Shown one piece after another: positions 1 through 7,007 of a stretch of 12,766 nucleotides of DNA; positions within the stretch are counted from its first letter, which is position 1, and each line of letters begins with the position of its first letter. The notes beneath the pieces were generated by a model. That model did no database searches. It saw nothing but the letters and a program-made list of their open reading frames with translations, and had not been told where the DNA came from. The position numbers and the translations under genes are program-made. The stretch comes from Clostridia bacterium. Lineage in GTDB: Bacteria > Bacillota_A > Clostridia > Christensenellales > Aristaeellaceae. The stretch covers positions 1-12,766 of the forward strand of contig JAGBAU010000166.1 of the NCBI GenBank assembly GCA_017938785.1, given 5' to 3'.

Positions 1-1
1 C

Positions 2-1444
2 GCCCGCCATCCCCTGATTGATCCCGACAAGGTGGTTCCCTCCAATCTCTGGCTGGGCGGGGATTTCACCACCCTGGTCATCACCGGCCCCAACACCGGC
101 GGCAAAACCGTAACGCTCAAGACCGTCGGCCTTCTTTCCCTGATGGCCCAGGCAGGCATGCAGATTCCCGCCGCCTTCGGTTCCGAGCTGGCCATCTTTG
201 ACGAAATCTATGCCGATATCGGCGATGAGCAGAGCATCGAACAAAGCCTGTCCACCTTCTCCAGCCACATGACCAACATTGTGCGCATCCTGGACAGCGT
301 GACGGAAAACTCACTGGTGCTCTTTGACGAGCTGGGCGCAGGTACCGACCCCACCGAGGGTGCAGCCCTGGCCATGTCCATCCTGGGCCACCTGCTGGAC
401 AGGAAGGTGCGCACCATGGCCACCACCCACTACAGCGAGCTGAAGGTCTTCGCCCTGTCCACTCCCGGCGTGGAAAATGCTTCCGTAGAGTTCAACGTGG
501 AGACCCTGCGCCCCACCTACCGCCTATCCATCGGCGTGCCGGGCAAGTCCAACGCATTTGAGATTTCCCGCAAGCTGGGTCTGCCGGAATTCCTCATCGA
601 CAGCGCGCGTGAGCGCCTCACCCGCGACCAGGTGCAGTTTGAGGACGTCATCGCCAACGCCGAATACCACCGTCAGATTGCCGAAAAGGAGCGCAAGCTG
701 GCAGAGGAAGCCCATCTGGAAACCCAGCGCCTGAAGGATGAGGCCGAAAAGCTCAGAAGCGATCTGGCTTCCCATCGCGAAAAGGATCTGCGCAAGGCCA
801 AGGAAGAGGCCAAGCGCATCCTGCAGCGCGCCCAGCGAGAATCCGAGCAGCTGATCTCCGAGCTTAAGAAAAAGAACGCCAAGGACCTCAAGGAGCACGA
901 GCTGCACGCCATGCGTGCAAAGCTCCAGAACGAAATCGACGCCCATTCCGAAAAGATCCAGACCGCCGCGTCCAAGGAGGGTGAAGTTCCCACGGAAGTG
1001 CATGTGGGCGATACGGTGGAGCTGACCACTTTGGGTGCCAAGGCCATCATCCTGAGCCTGCCCAACGCCAAGGGCGAATGCCAGGTGCAGGCCGGCGCGC
1101 TGAAGATGACCGCAAAGCTCAAGGATATGCGCACCGCTGCGCCGGACAAACCCAAGAAACAGAAGAATTCCGGCAGCCGTATCCAGGTGGCCTCCCGCCC
1201 CGTGGAAACCGAATGCGATGTGCGTGGCTGCAACCTGGAGGAAGCCCTCATGGCCGTTGACCTTTTCCTGGACGGCGCCATGCTCAACCGTTTAAAGATT
1301 GTGAACATCATTCACGGCAAGGGTACGGGCATCCTGCGCGCAGGCATCCACAAGCACCTGAAGACCGTATCCTGCGTGAAGGAATTCCGTCTGGGCCGCT
1401 ACGGCGAGGGCGAGGACGGTGTAACGGTCGTTACGCTCAAGTAA
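2..1444 (+). CDS. mutS2: Endonuclease MutS2, C-terminal 480 residues (5' end outside window)
   Basis: MutS2 is a MutS-family ATPase with a C-terminal Smr nuclease domain. It acts on branched DNA and, in Bacillus, on collided ribosomes. The frame is open from base 2 and reads ARHPLIDPDK before a GTG at 32, so the gene starts upstream and the GTG is internal. Visible parts: Walker A GPNTGGKT (bases 86-109), Walker B LVLFDELGAGTDPTEG, the TTHYSELK switch, and a long charged coiled coil (about bases 600-960). The C-terminal Smr domain (about 1200-1441) has CDVRG in place of the usual LDLRG, and an intact HGKGTG motif (1313-1330). About 480 of a usual 780-790 residues are present. No terminator hairpin separates it from the next gene, so read-through is possible. 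Confidence 0.97.
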   Translation, partial: ARHPLIDPDKVVPSNLWLGGDFTTLVITGPNTGGKTVTLKTVGLLSLMAQAGMQIPAAFGSELAIFDEIYADIGDEQSIEQSLSTFSSHMTNIVRILDSVTENSLVLFDELGAGTDPTEGAALAMSILGHLLDRKVRTMATTHYSELKVFALSTPGVENASVEFNVETLRPTYRLSIGVPGKSNAFEISRKLGLPEFLIDSARERLTRDQVQFEDVIANAEYHRQIAEKERKLAEEAHLETQRLKDEAEKLRSDLASHREKDLRKAKEEAKRILQRAQRESEQLISELKKKNAKDLKEHELHAMRAKLQNEIDAHSEKIQTAASKEGEVPTEVHVGDTVELTTLGAKAIILSLPNAKGECQVQAGALKMTAKLKDMRTAAPDKPKKQKNSGSRIQVASRPVETECDVRGCNLEEALMAVDLFLDGAMLNRLKIVNIIHGKGTGILRAGIHKHLKTVSCVKEFRLGRYGEGEDGVTVVTLK

Positions 1445-1451
1445 TTCTGCG

Positions 1452-1497
1452 TTGTTCATAGTTTGTTCACAGCTGATTCATTCCTTTCTGCTATGGT
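1452..1497 (+). promoter_or_regulatory. Three 11-bp phased repeats before a -10 box: probable OmpR-type binding sites
   Basis: Three repeats start exactly 11 bp apart: TTGTTCA at 1452-1458, TTGTTCA at 1463-1469 and TGATTCA at 1474-1480. A possible -10 element TATGGT lies at 1492-1497, with no good -35 at the right distance. Direct repeats with 11-bp spacing upstream of a poor -35 are typical of OmpR/PhoB-type activators. The inference is that the regulator encoded next controls its own operon. The start point would be near 1504, giving a leader of about 23 nt. Confidence 0.6.
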
Positions 1498-1526
1498 GAG
1501 TATATAAATTGAAAGGAGTTGACTCC

Positions 1527-2213
1527 ATGTCGATGCTGAAGATATTACTGGTGGATGATGATCCCAACATCCGCCAGCTTGTAAACCTGTATCTTGAAAA
1601 GGAAGGCTTTGAAGTAACCATGGCCGCCCGCGGCGATGACGCCCTGAAGCTGTTTCGGGAATCCCCGCCGAACCTGATTCTGCTGGATATCATGCTGCCC
1701 GGAATGGACGGCTGGCAGGTGTGCCGCGAGGTGCGCAAGGTTTCCAACATTCCCATCATCATGCTCACCGCCAAGGACGAAACCTTTGACAAGGTGCTCG
1801 GGCTTGAACTGGGCGCAGATGATTATGTAGCCAAGCCCTTCGATATGAAGGAGCTGGTGGCCCGCATCAAGGCCGTATCCCGCCGCTTCCAGCCCAGCGA
1901 GGCTCCTGAAAAGGAACTGGCCTTCCCCGGCCTCACCGTCAACATCAACCAGTACACGGTCAAGTACATGGGCCGCGAGCTGGAAATGCCGCCCAAGGAG
2001 CTGGAGCTATTGTACTTCCTGGCCAGCCATCCCGGCATGGTGTTCACCCGCGAACAGCTGCTGGAGCAGGTTTGGGGCTACGATTACTTCGGCGATTCCC
2101 GTACCGTGGACGTGCACGTCAAGCGCTTGCGCGAAAAGCTCACCGAGGGCGAAAGCCTCGGCTGGATGATCAAGACCGTCTGGGGCGTCGGTTACAAATT
2201 CGAGGTGAAATAG
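1527..2213 (+). CDS. OmpR/PhoB-family response regulator
   Basis: This is a 228-residue cytoplasmic DNA-binding regulator, phosphorylated by the kinase encoded just downstream. The receiver domain (about 4-120) has the acidic pocket D10-D12, phospho-acceptor D54 in LLDIMLPG, T81 and K103 in the AKPF motif. The C-terminal winged helix (about 130-228) has the typical TREQLLEQVWGYDYFGDSRTVDVHVKRLREK recognition region (quoted in parts: TREQLLEQVWGY, RTVDVHVKRLREK). The start is the ATG at 1527, 8 nt after the ribosome site AAAGGAG (1512-1518). An in-frame TTG at 1509 lies before that site and is rejected. The signal and targets cannot be read from the sequence. Repeats in the upstream region suggest autoregulation. 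Confidence 0.97.
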   Translation: MSMLKILLVDDDPNIRQLVNLYLEKEGFEVTMAARGDDALKLFRESPPNLILLDIMLPGMDGWQVCREVRKVSNIPIIMLTAKDETFDKVLGLELGADDYVAKPFDMKELVARIKAVSRRFQPSEAPEKELAFPGLTVNINQYTVKYMGRELEMPPKELELLYFLASHPGMVFTREQLLEQVWGYDYFGDSRTVDVHVKRLREKLTEGESLGWMIKTVWGVGYKFEVK

Positions 2214-2217
2214 ACTC

Positions 2218-3693
2218 ATGAAAAGTGGACTGTTCTGGCGGATGTTCAGCGCGATCCTGGCCGTTGTGCTGGTAACCGTTGTGCTCTTCACCGCCATACT
2301 GCTCACAGCCCAGCGCACTCAGGCCCAGGAACGCTATGAAACCGAGGTGCGCATGCAGGCGCGCCAGGTAGCAGAATACATGCAGCAGCTCAATCAGTTG
2401 AACCTGGTGCGTTCCAACGCCACCATACAATACCTGGTCAACGAAAAGATCGCGGAAATCTATGACCGCTACAACGCCGATATATGGATCGTGGACTTTT
2501 CCTCGGGCCGGATGCAATACATCGACCGCTCCTGGAATACCACGGAAAGCCTTGCAAAGGGCCCCGTTCTGGAACAGCTGAACCTGATCCTGTCCGGGCG
2601 CGAAATCCGCGCCACGGGCCTGTTCACAGAACTGGGCGACCACATCGTCACCATCGGCGTACCCTGGACCTACAGCGACGGACGCGTCATCGGTGCGGTA
2701 CTGCTGCATATTCCTGTGGAACGGCTGCATGTAAGCATCCTGTCCGTCCTGCCGCAAACCATGTTCCCCGCAGGCGTATCGCTCGTTCTGGGGGTTCTGC
2801 TTGCCTTCCTGGTGGCCCGCAGCCAGGCCCATCCCATGCGTGAAATCGAGCGCGCCGTGCGTGCCTTCACCAAGGGCGATCTGAGCCGCCGCGTAGAGCT
2901 TCATTGCGGCGGCGAGCTTGAACAGCTGGCCAATTCCATTAACCACATGGCCAGCGAGCTGAGCAGTCTGGAGGAATCCCGCAGGAGCTTCGTGGCCAAC
3001 GTATCCCACGAGCTGCGCTCCCCCATGACCAGCATGAAGGGCTACGTTCAGGCCATGCTGGACGGCACCATTTCGGATGAAGACCGGCCCCGCTATCTGC
3101 AGGTGGTATTGGATGAAACCAACCGCCTGACGGATCTGGTGCGGGACCTGCTGGATCTGAGCCGTTTGGAATCCGGCAAGTTCCCCATGCAGAGCGCACC
3201 CTTCGACGCCAATGAAACCATGCGCCGCATCCTGATCCGCTTTGAACAGCGCATCGAGGAAAAGGGGATTGATGTGGATATTGAATTTGCTTCGGATCCC
3301 TGCTACGTGATGGGCGATGTAAGCCGCATCAACCAGGTGCTCACCAACTTCATCGATAACGCAGTAAAGTTCATGGCCGGTCCCGGAAGCATGCTCACCC
3401 TGCGCACCCTGCGCGAGGGCAACAGCATCCGCTTTCTGGTGCAGGACAATGGTCCCGGCATCGACCCCGCTGATCAGCCCCACATTCTGGAGCGCTTCTA
3501 CAAAGCGGACAAGGCCCATACCGCCGGCATGGGAACGGGCCTGGGTTTGTCTATCTGCAAAAATATTCTTCAGCAGCATGGATCCACCATTGAAATGACC
3601 TCCCGGCCGGGCCAGACCATATTTTCATTCCGTCTTCCCGCGGCGGAACCCGCGCCCCGGGCTGCCGCATTGCCGGAACGTACAGTTGAATAA
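2218..3693 (+). CDS. Membrane sensor histidine kinase (HAMP, HisKA, HATPase_c)
   Basis: This 491-residue kinase is the partner of the preceding regulator. TM1 (about 8-30) and TM2 (about 178-200) enclose an external sensor region of about 145 residues with no motif I recognise. A HAMP domain follows (about 202-255, with the GDLSRRV segment). The dimerisation domain carries the phosphorylated H264 in NVSHELRSPMTSMKGY. The ATP-binding domain shows the N box (N372-N381, NQVLTNFIDN), the G1 box DNGPG (410-414), the F box ERFYKAD and the G2 box GTGLGL (439-444). All catalytic motifs are intact. It starts 4 nt after the regulator's stop. Its ribosome site GAGGTGA (2202-2208) lies inside the regulator's last codons, so the two are translated from one message. 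Confidence 0.97.
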   Translation: MKSGLFWRMFSAILAVVLVTVVLFTAILLTAQRTQAQERYETEVRMQARQVAEYMQQLNQLNLVRSNATIQYLVNEKIAEIYDRYNADIWIVDFSSGRMQYIDRSWNTTESLAKGPVLEQLNLILSGREIRATGLFTELGDHIVTIGVPWTYSDGRVIGAVLLHIPVERLHVSILSVLPQTMFPAGVSLVLGVLLAFLVARSQAHPMREIERAVRAFTKGDLSRRVELHCGGELEQLANSINHMASELSSLEESRRSFVANVSHELRSPMTSMKGYVQAMLDGTISDEDRPRYLQVVLDETNRLTDLVRDLLDLSRLESGKFPMQSAPFDANETMRRILIRFEQRIEEKGIDVDIEFASDPCYVMGDVSRINQVLTNFIDNAVKFMAGPGSMLTLRTLREGNSIRFLVQDNGPGIDPADQPHILERFYKADKAHTAGMGTGLGLSICKNILQQHGSTIEMTSRPGQTIFSFRLPAAEPAPRAAALPERTVE

Positions 3694-3698
3694 AGGAA

Positions 3699-3732
3699 AT
3701 TCCGCTCCAAAGGTTTTCTTTTGGAGCGGAAT
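3699..3732. repeat. Perfect 13-bp inverted repeat between kinase and protease genes
   Basis: ATTCCGCTCCAAA (3699-3711) is an exact reverse complement of TTTGGAGCGGAAT (3720-3732). Two more inner pairs (G-U and G-C) leave a TTTT loop. It starts 6 nt after the kinase stop and ends 4 nt before the -10 of the protease gene. No T-run follows on the plus strand, so a classical terminator is doubtful. It may be a weak terminator of the kinase operon, or an operator over the -35 area of the protease promoter. Confidence 0.75.
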
Positions 3733-3742
3733 CCTGTATAAT
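3714..3742 (+). promoter_or_regulatory. Probable promoter of the HtrA-type protease gene
   Basis: A perfect -10 TATAAT lies at 3737-3742, directly after a TG. The hexamer 17 bp upstream is TTTTCT (3714-3719), a poor -35 that falls within the loop and right arm of the inverted repeat. Strength may depend on an activator, or the repeat may be a repressor site. The start point would be near 3749, about 24 nt before the start codon. Confidence 0.6.
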
Positions 3743-3772
3743 GGACATATTAATCGAAATGAGGATACCACC

Positions 3773-4876
3773 ATGCTGAAGAAAATCTGTGCGCTGGCGC
3801 TGTTGGCAATTCTCGCCGTGCTGGGCCCGGCAGCCGCTCTCGCCACCTCCTATGATATCGTCTATTCTTCGGAGAATCCCATCCCTGAAATCGCGGAGCG
3901 CGTGCGCCCAGCCGTTGTGCAGGTAAACAGCCTCTGTGAAACCTGGGACGCCGCCACCCGCGTGGCCGCCGAGGAACCTGCAGGCTCCGGCTCCGGCTGC
4001 TACATTCGTGCGGATGAATCCGGCAAGGGCGGCTACATCCTCACCAATTACCATGTGATCGAAGAGGGCGAAATCTACACCATCGACTGGCTCTCCGGCG
4101 AGGAAATGGATGTAACCTTGGTGGGCCATGACGATGGAACCGACATCGCCATCCTGCACTTCACCGACGCCGTGCCCGAGGGCGTGGAACCCATCCCCAT
4201 GGGCAATTCCGACGAGCTCAGAATCGGCGAGCTGGCCATCTGCATCGGCAACCCCGGCTCCTCCATGGACGTACTGCCCGGCACCGTAACCGCCGGTATC
4301 ATCTCCGGCCTGAGCCGTGAGGACATCAACGCCGATAACTTCAGCCGCAGCATCTCCGTCATCCAGACCGACGCCGCCATCAACACCGGCAACTCCGGCG
4401 GCGCGCTGCTCAACGCCAAGGGCGAGCTGGTGGGCATTCCCACCCTGAAGTTCATGTTCTCCGCCACCACCGTATACGAGGGCCTGGGCTTCTGCGTGCC
4501 CATCAGCAGCGTAACGGACTTCATCGACCAGATCATCAACACCGGCAGTGTCATCCGTCCCCGTCTGGGTATCACCGTGGCGGACATCGACGGCCCCGAC
4601 GAGGCCATGCGCAAATATCCGCCCATCGGCGCGCAGGTTTACACCGTGGAGGAGGGCGGTCCCTCCGCCAAGGCCGGCCTGCAGGTGGGCGATGTGATCA
4701 CCGAAATCAACGGCGTGCGCATCAAGGGCTACATGGCCCTCCTGAAGGAGCTGGACAAGTGCGCATCCGGCGACAAGGTGGAACTGAAGGTCTACCGCTA
4801 CTACGATAAGGACGGCAACCTCACAGGCAAGTATGAGGAGCTCTACTTCACCGTGAAGCTGGAGATGCTCAAATAA
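3773..4876 (+). CDS. Exported trypsin-like serine protease with PDZ domain (HtrA/DegP family)
   Basis: This 367-residue protein is probably an extracytoplasmic quality-control protease. A signal-type N-terminus (MLKKICALALLAILAVLG) ends in AALA, so cleavage after A24 is likely. The trypsin-like domain (about 36-255) keeps the full triad: H94 in TNYHV, D124 in DGTDIAIL and S208 in NTGNSGGAL. One PDZ domain (about 264-345) contains GPSAKAGLQVGDVITEINGV. Bacillus HtrA proteins usually have a cytoplasmic tail and an uncleaved anchor; this one seems secreted or lightly anchored. The chosen ATG is 8 nt after GAGG (3761-3764). An in-frame TTG at 3686 would overlap the kinase stop and is rejected. 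It lies directly behind a two-component pair, as CssRS/htrA-type genes sometimes do, but has its own -10 box. Confidence 0.93.
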   Translation: MLKKICALALLAILAVLGPAAALATSYDIVYSSENPIPEIAERVRPAVVQVNSLCETWDAATRVAAEEPAGSGSGCYIRADESGKGGYILTNYHVIEEGEIYTIDWLSGEEMDVTLVGHDDGTDIAILHFTDAVPEGVEPIPMGNSDELRIGELAICIGNPGSSMDVLPGTVTAGIISGLSREDINADNFSRSISVIQTDAAINTGNSGGALLNAKGELVGIPTLKFMFSATTVYEGLGFCVPISSVTDFIDQIINTGSVIRPRLGITVADIDGPDEAMRKYPPIGAQVYTVEEGGPSAKAGLQVGDVITEINGVRIKGYMALLKELDKCASGDKVELKVYRYYDKDGNLTGKYEELYFTVKLEMLK

Positions 4877-4925
4877 AGGAATCCCGGCCTATGCATCATT
4901 CATAGGTCGGGATTCCTTCTTTTTT
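4876..4925 (+). terminator. Strong rho-independent terminator after the protease gene
   Basis: The left arm 4876-4893 (AAGGAATCCCGGCCTATG) pairs with 4901-4918 over 18 bp, with a single G-U pair, around a 7-nt loop. T6 follows at 4920-4925. It starts on the last base of the protease stop codon. Its right arm also contains the stop codon and last codons of the converging VanZ-like gene. Confidence 0.93.
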
Positions 4926-5412
4926 GGTATAAACGGTATATCCCCCAGCCCAGCAGCGAACCCAGGGCATTGATGATCACATCGTCCATATCGGTAAGCC
5001 CGGTTATCAGCAGGTACTGGCTCAGCTCAATGGACGCTGACAGGGCCGCGCCCAACATGAGCGCACGCAGCGCCCTTCCCTGCCCCAGAAGCAGGCCCAG
5101 GGGCACAAACCAGATCAGGTTGCCCACGGTGTTGTAGATGAAGCTCCACAAGCCGCCGCCCAACAATTCAAAGGTGGTTTTCAGTGGAACCAGCTGCGGC
5201 GCCGGACGCGCAGCATGCAGCACATCCTGCCAGTTTACGCCGCCCCGCAGCACGGTAATCTGCACCAATGCCGCCAGATACGCAAGCCCCAGCAGGCGCC
5301 TGAATCCCGGCTTCTTGCGCCGCAGCAGGCAGACCGCTCCGTACAGTACACATACGGCCGCTGCAAAGCTGCCCGCCCGCAGGCAATAGAGGGCGATGCC
5401 GGAAAAACTCAT
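4900..5412 (-). CDS. VanZ-like family membrane protein
   Basis: This is a 170-residue membrane protein with about four or five helices: about 5-27, 38-55, 88-108 (NLIWFVPLGLLLG), 113-135 and 143-162. The VanZ-family signature is clear: QLVPL, then NLIWFVPLGLLLG, then SASIELSQYLLITGLTDMDD (IELSQ and DMDDVIINALGSLLGW). VanZ lends low-level teicoplanin resistance in enterococci, but most family members are of unknown function, so no resistance is inferred here. The ATG overlaps the stop of the threonine aldolase gene as ATGA, which implies coupled translation; its own ribosome site (GGTG) is weak. The last codons lie in the terminator hairpin of the converging protease gene. Confidence 0.9.
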   Translation of the reverse strand: MSFSGIALYCLRAGSFAAAVCVLYGAVCLLRRKKPGFRRLLGLAYLAALVQITVLRGGVNWQDVLHAARPAPQLVPLKTTFELLGGGLWSFIYNTVGNLIWFVPLGLLLGQGRALRALMLGAALSASIELSQYLLITGLTDMDDVIINALGSLLGWGIYRLYQKRRNPDL

Positions 5413-6452
5413 GCCTGCACCAGAGCGCGGATGTCCCCAATCAGCTGATCCACATGTTCTTCCTTGGTGGCCCAGCTGGTACAGAAGCGCACGGCGCTGT
5501 GGTTTTCATCCATGCGCTGGATGTAGGAATAGCTGTACTTCTTGTCCAACTCCTTGAGCACCTCGTCCGGCAGGATGGGGAACTGCTGGTTGGAGGGGCT
5601 GTTGGCCTGGAAGGGCACGCCCATCTCCGTGAGCGCCTTCTTGAGCTTCATGGCGAGGCCCACGGCATACTCAGACAGTTCGAAGTACAGGCCGTCCTTC
5701 AAAAGCTCGTTGAACTGCAGGCCCAGCAGGCGGCCCTTGGCCAGCATGCCGCCCTTCTGCTTGATCACATAGCGGAAGTCCTTCTTGAGTTCATCGTTCA
5801 GGATGACCATGGCCTCCCCGAACAGCGCGCCCTGCTTGGTGCCGCCGATGTAGAAGGCGTCGGCCACCTCGGCCATGAAGGGCAGGTCCACATCGCAGCC
5901 CTCGGAAGCCATAGCATAGCCCAGGCGTGCACCGTCGATGTACAGGTACAGCTTCCATTCGTCACACACGGCCCTGAGCGCCTTCAATTCGGCCTTGTTG
6001 TACACGGTGCCCATCTCCGTCGCCTGGGAGATGTAGACCGCCTTAGGCATCACCATGTGCTCGTGGGAAGCATCAGAGAAGTGCAGACGGCAGTACTCGG
6101 CGATCTGTTCCGGGCGAAGCTTGCCATCCTGTTCAGGAAGGGCGATCACCTTGTGGCCGGTGGCCTCAACTGCGCCGGTTTCATGCACGGCGATATGGCC
6201 GGTCTCGGCGGAAATCACGCCCTGGTAGCAGCGCAGCGCAGCGGCCAGCAGGGTAAAATTGGCCTGGGTGCCACCCACCAGGAACTGCACATAGGCATCG
6301 GGAGCCTTGCACAGGTCGCGGATCAGCGCGCGGGCTTCATCGCAAACCTCATCCTCGCCGTAGCCGCAGGTCTGCACCATGTTGGTTTCCATCAGTTTTT
6401 CAAGGATGCGCGGATGTGCGCCTTCCTGGTAATCGCAGTTGAAACGAATCAT
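5409..6452 (-). CDS. Threonine aldolase family protein (PLP-dependent beta-eliminating lyase fold)
   Basis: This 347-residue cytoplasmic enzyme probably splits L-threonine or L-allo-threonine into glycine and acetaldehyde. PLP-site features are visible: GGTQAN (60-65), H86 and H90 in the ETGHIAVHETGA segment, D173 and R176 in YIDGARLGYA, and the Schiff-base lysine K206 in YIGGTKQGA. Length and motif order match low-specificity threonine aldolases. Exact substrate preference (threonine, allo-threonine or another beta-hydroxy amino acid) cannot be read. The start is the ATG at 6452 with AAGGAG 8 nt upstream. It begins 1 nt after the stop of the DUF523 gene and overlaps the VanZ-like gene by 4 nt, so it is the middle gene of a three-gene operon. 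Confidence 0.93.
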   Translation of the reverse strand: MIRFNCDYQEGAHPRILEKLMETNMVQTCGYGEDEVCDEARALIRDLCKAPDAYVQFLVGGTQANFTLLAAALRCYQGVISAETGHIAVHETGAVEATGHKVIALPEQDGKLRPEQIAEYCRLHFSDASHEHMVMPKAVYISQATEMGTVYNKAELKALRAVCDEWKLYLYIDGARLGYAMASEGCDVDLPFMAEVADAFYIGGTKQGALFGEAMVILNDELKKDFRYVIKQKGGMLAKGRLLGLQFNELLKDGLYFELSEYAVGLAMKLKKALTEMGVPFQANSPSNQQFPILPDEVLKELDKKYSYSYIQRMDENHSAVRFCTSWATKEEHVDQLIGDIRALVQA

Positions 6453-6453
6453 T

Positions 6454-6912
6454 TCAGTTCTCCTTTTTCAGTCGTTCGATCAGTTCATGGATGCGCATCT
6501 CCCCGTAAACTTCAATCCCGTTCGCTTTCAGCAGGGCCGAAGCCGTACCGTCTCCGGGAATGCGGGTATGGGTGAATGTGCCGTCATAGATCTCCCCTGC
6601 GCCGCAGGACGGGCTGCGCTCCTTCATGAGCGCCAGCTTTGCGCCGAACAGCTGCGCCAGGTGCAGGCTCTCTTCCGCGCCCCGGGCGTAGGCCTCGGTC
6701 ACATCGCCGCCCTCGCAGGTGATCACCCGGCCACCCTGCCGTTCGGCCGGCGGACGGGGCGTGGGCAGGCCGCCCAGAATTTCGGGACATACGGGCACCA
6801 GTTCTGCCAGCTCCATGAGCTCATGCAGGCCTTCCAGTTCTCCGCCGGTGCCGTTGTAGCGGCAGTTCACCCCCAGCAGGCAGGCGCTCACCAGTATTCT
6901 CGGCTTCGACAT
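6454..6912 (-). CDS. DUF523 family protein, TudS-like (thiouracil desulfurase family)
   Basis: This 152-residue protein fills the whole DUF523 domain. The characterised member TudS is an iron-sulphur thiouracil desulfurase; whether this protein has that activity is inference. Conserved cysteine motifs are present: SACLLGVNCRY (C11, C17), VPVCPEILGGL (C42, with E44) and RSPSCGAGEIYDG (C103). C11, C42 and C103 are the likely cluster ligands. The ATG at 6912 is chosen because GGGAGG (6919-6924) lies 6 nt upstream. An ATG at 6918 would touch that site, and an upstream ATG at 6972 would lie within the promoter. It is the first gene of the operon with threonine aldolase and the VanZ-like gene. Confidence 0.9.
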   Translation of the reverse strand: MSKPRILVSACLLGVNCRYNGTGGELEGLHELMELAELVPVCPEILGGLPTPRPPAERQGGRVITCEGGDVTEAYARGAEESLHLAQLFGAKLALMKERSPSCGAGEIYDGTFTHTRIPGDGTASALLKANGIEVYGEMRIHELIERLKKEN

Positions 6913-6943
6913 GCGCATCCTCCCACATATATACGATAGCTGC

Positions 6944-6972
6944 ATTATAGCATGCCGCGCCCCTTTCAGCAA
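6944..6972 (-). promoter_or_regulatory. Promoter of the DUF523-threonine aldolase-VanZ operon
   Basis: On the minus strand, -35 TTGCTG (6972-6967), a 17-bp spacer and a perfect -10 TATAAT (6949-6944). The leader to the start at 6912 is about 25 nt. The promoter begins only 5 nt past the T-run of the terminator of the upstream MATE gene, so the operon is insulated from it. Confidence 0.85.
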
Positions 6973-6976
6973 GCAG

Positions 6977-7002
6977 AAAAAGAGCTTCCCATGGGAAGCT
7001 CT
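6977..7002 (-). terminator. Terminator after the MATE transporter gene
   Basis: The 22-nt sequence 6981-7002 is a perfect palindrome (arms AGAGCTTCCCA and TGGGAAGCTCT). On the minus strand it is followed by a run of five T (6981-6977). It lies 6 nt after the MATE stop codon. Confidence 0.9.
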
Positions 7003-7007
7003 CTCCT

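Noticed and set aside
32..34. GTG as start of the first gene
   Set aside because: The frame is open upstream and reads RHPLI, a conserved part of MutS2; there is no ribosome site.
2170..3579. Long minus-strand reading frame opposite the sensor kinase
   Set aside because: The kinase on the plus strand has every catalytic motif; the antisense frame has no family motif and reflects GC-biased codons.
5454..6575. Long plus-strand reading frame opposite the threonine aldolase
   Set aside because: It has low-complexity His/Gly/Leu-rich content, no ribosome site, and the opposite strand is a clear PLP enzyme.
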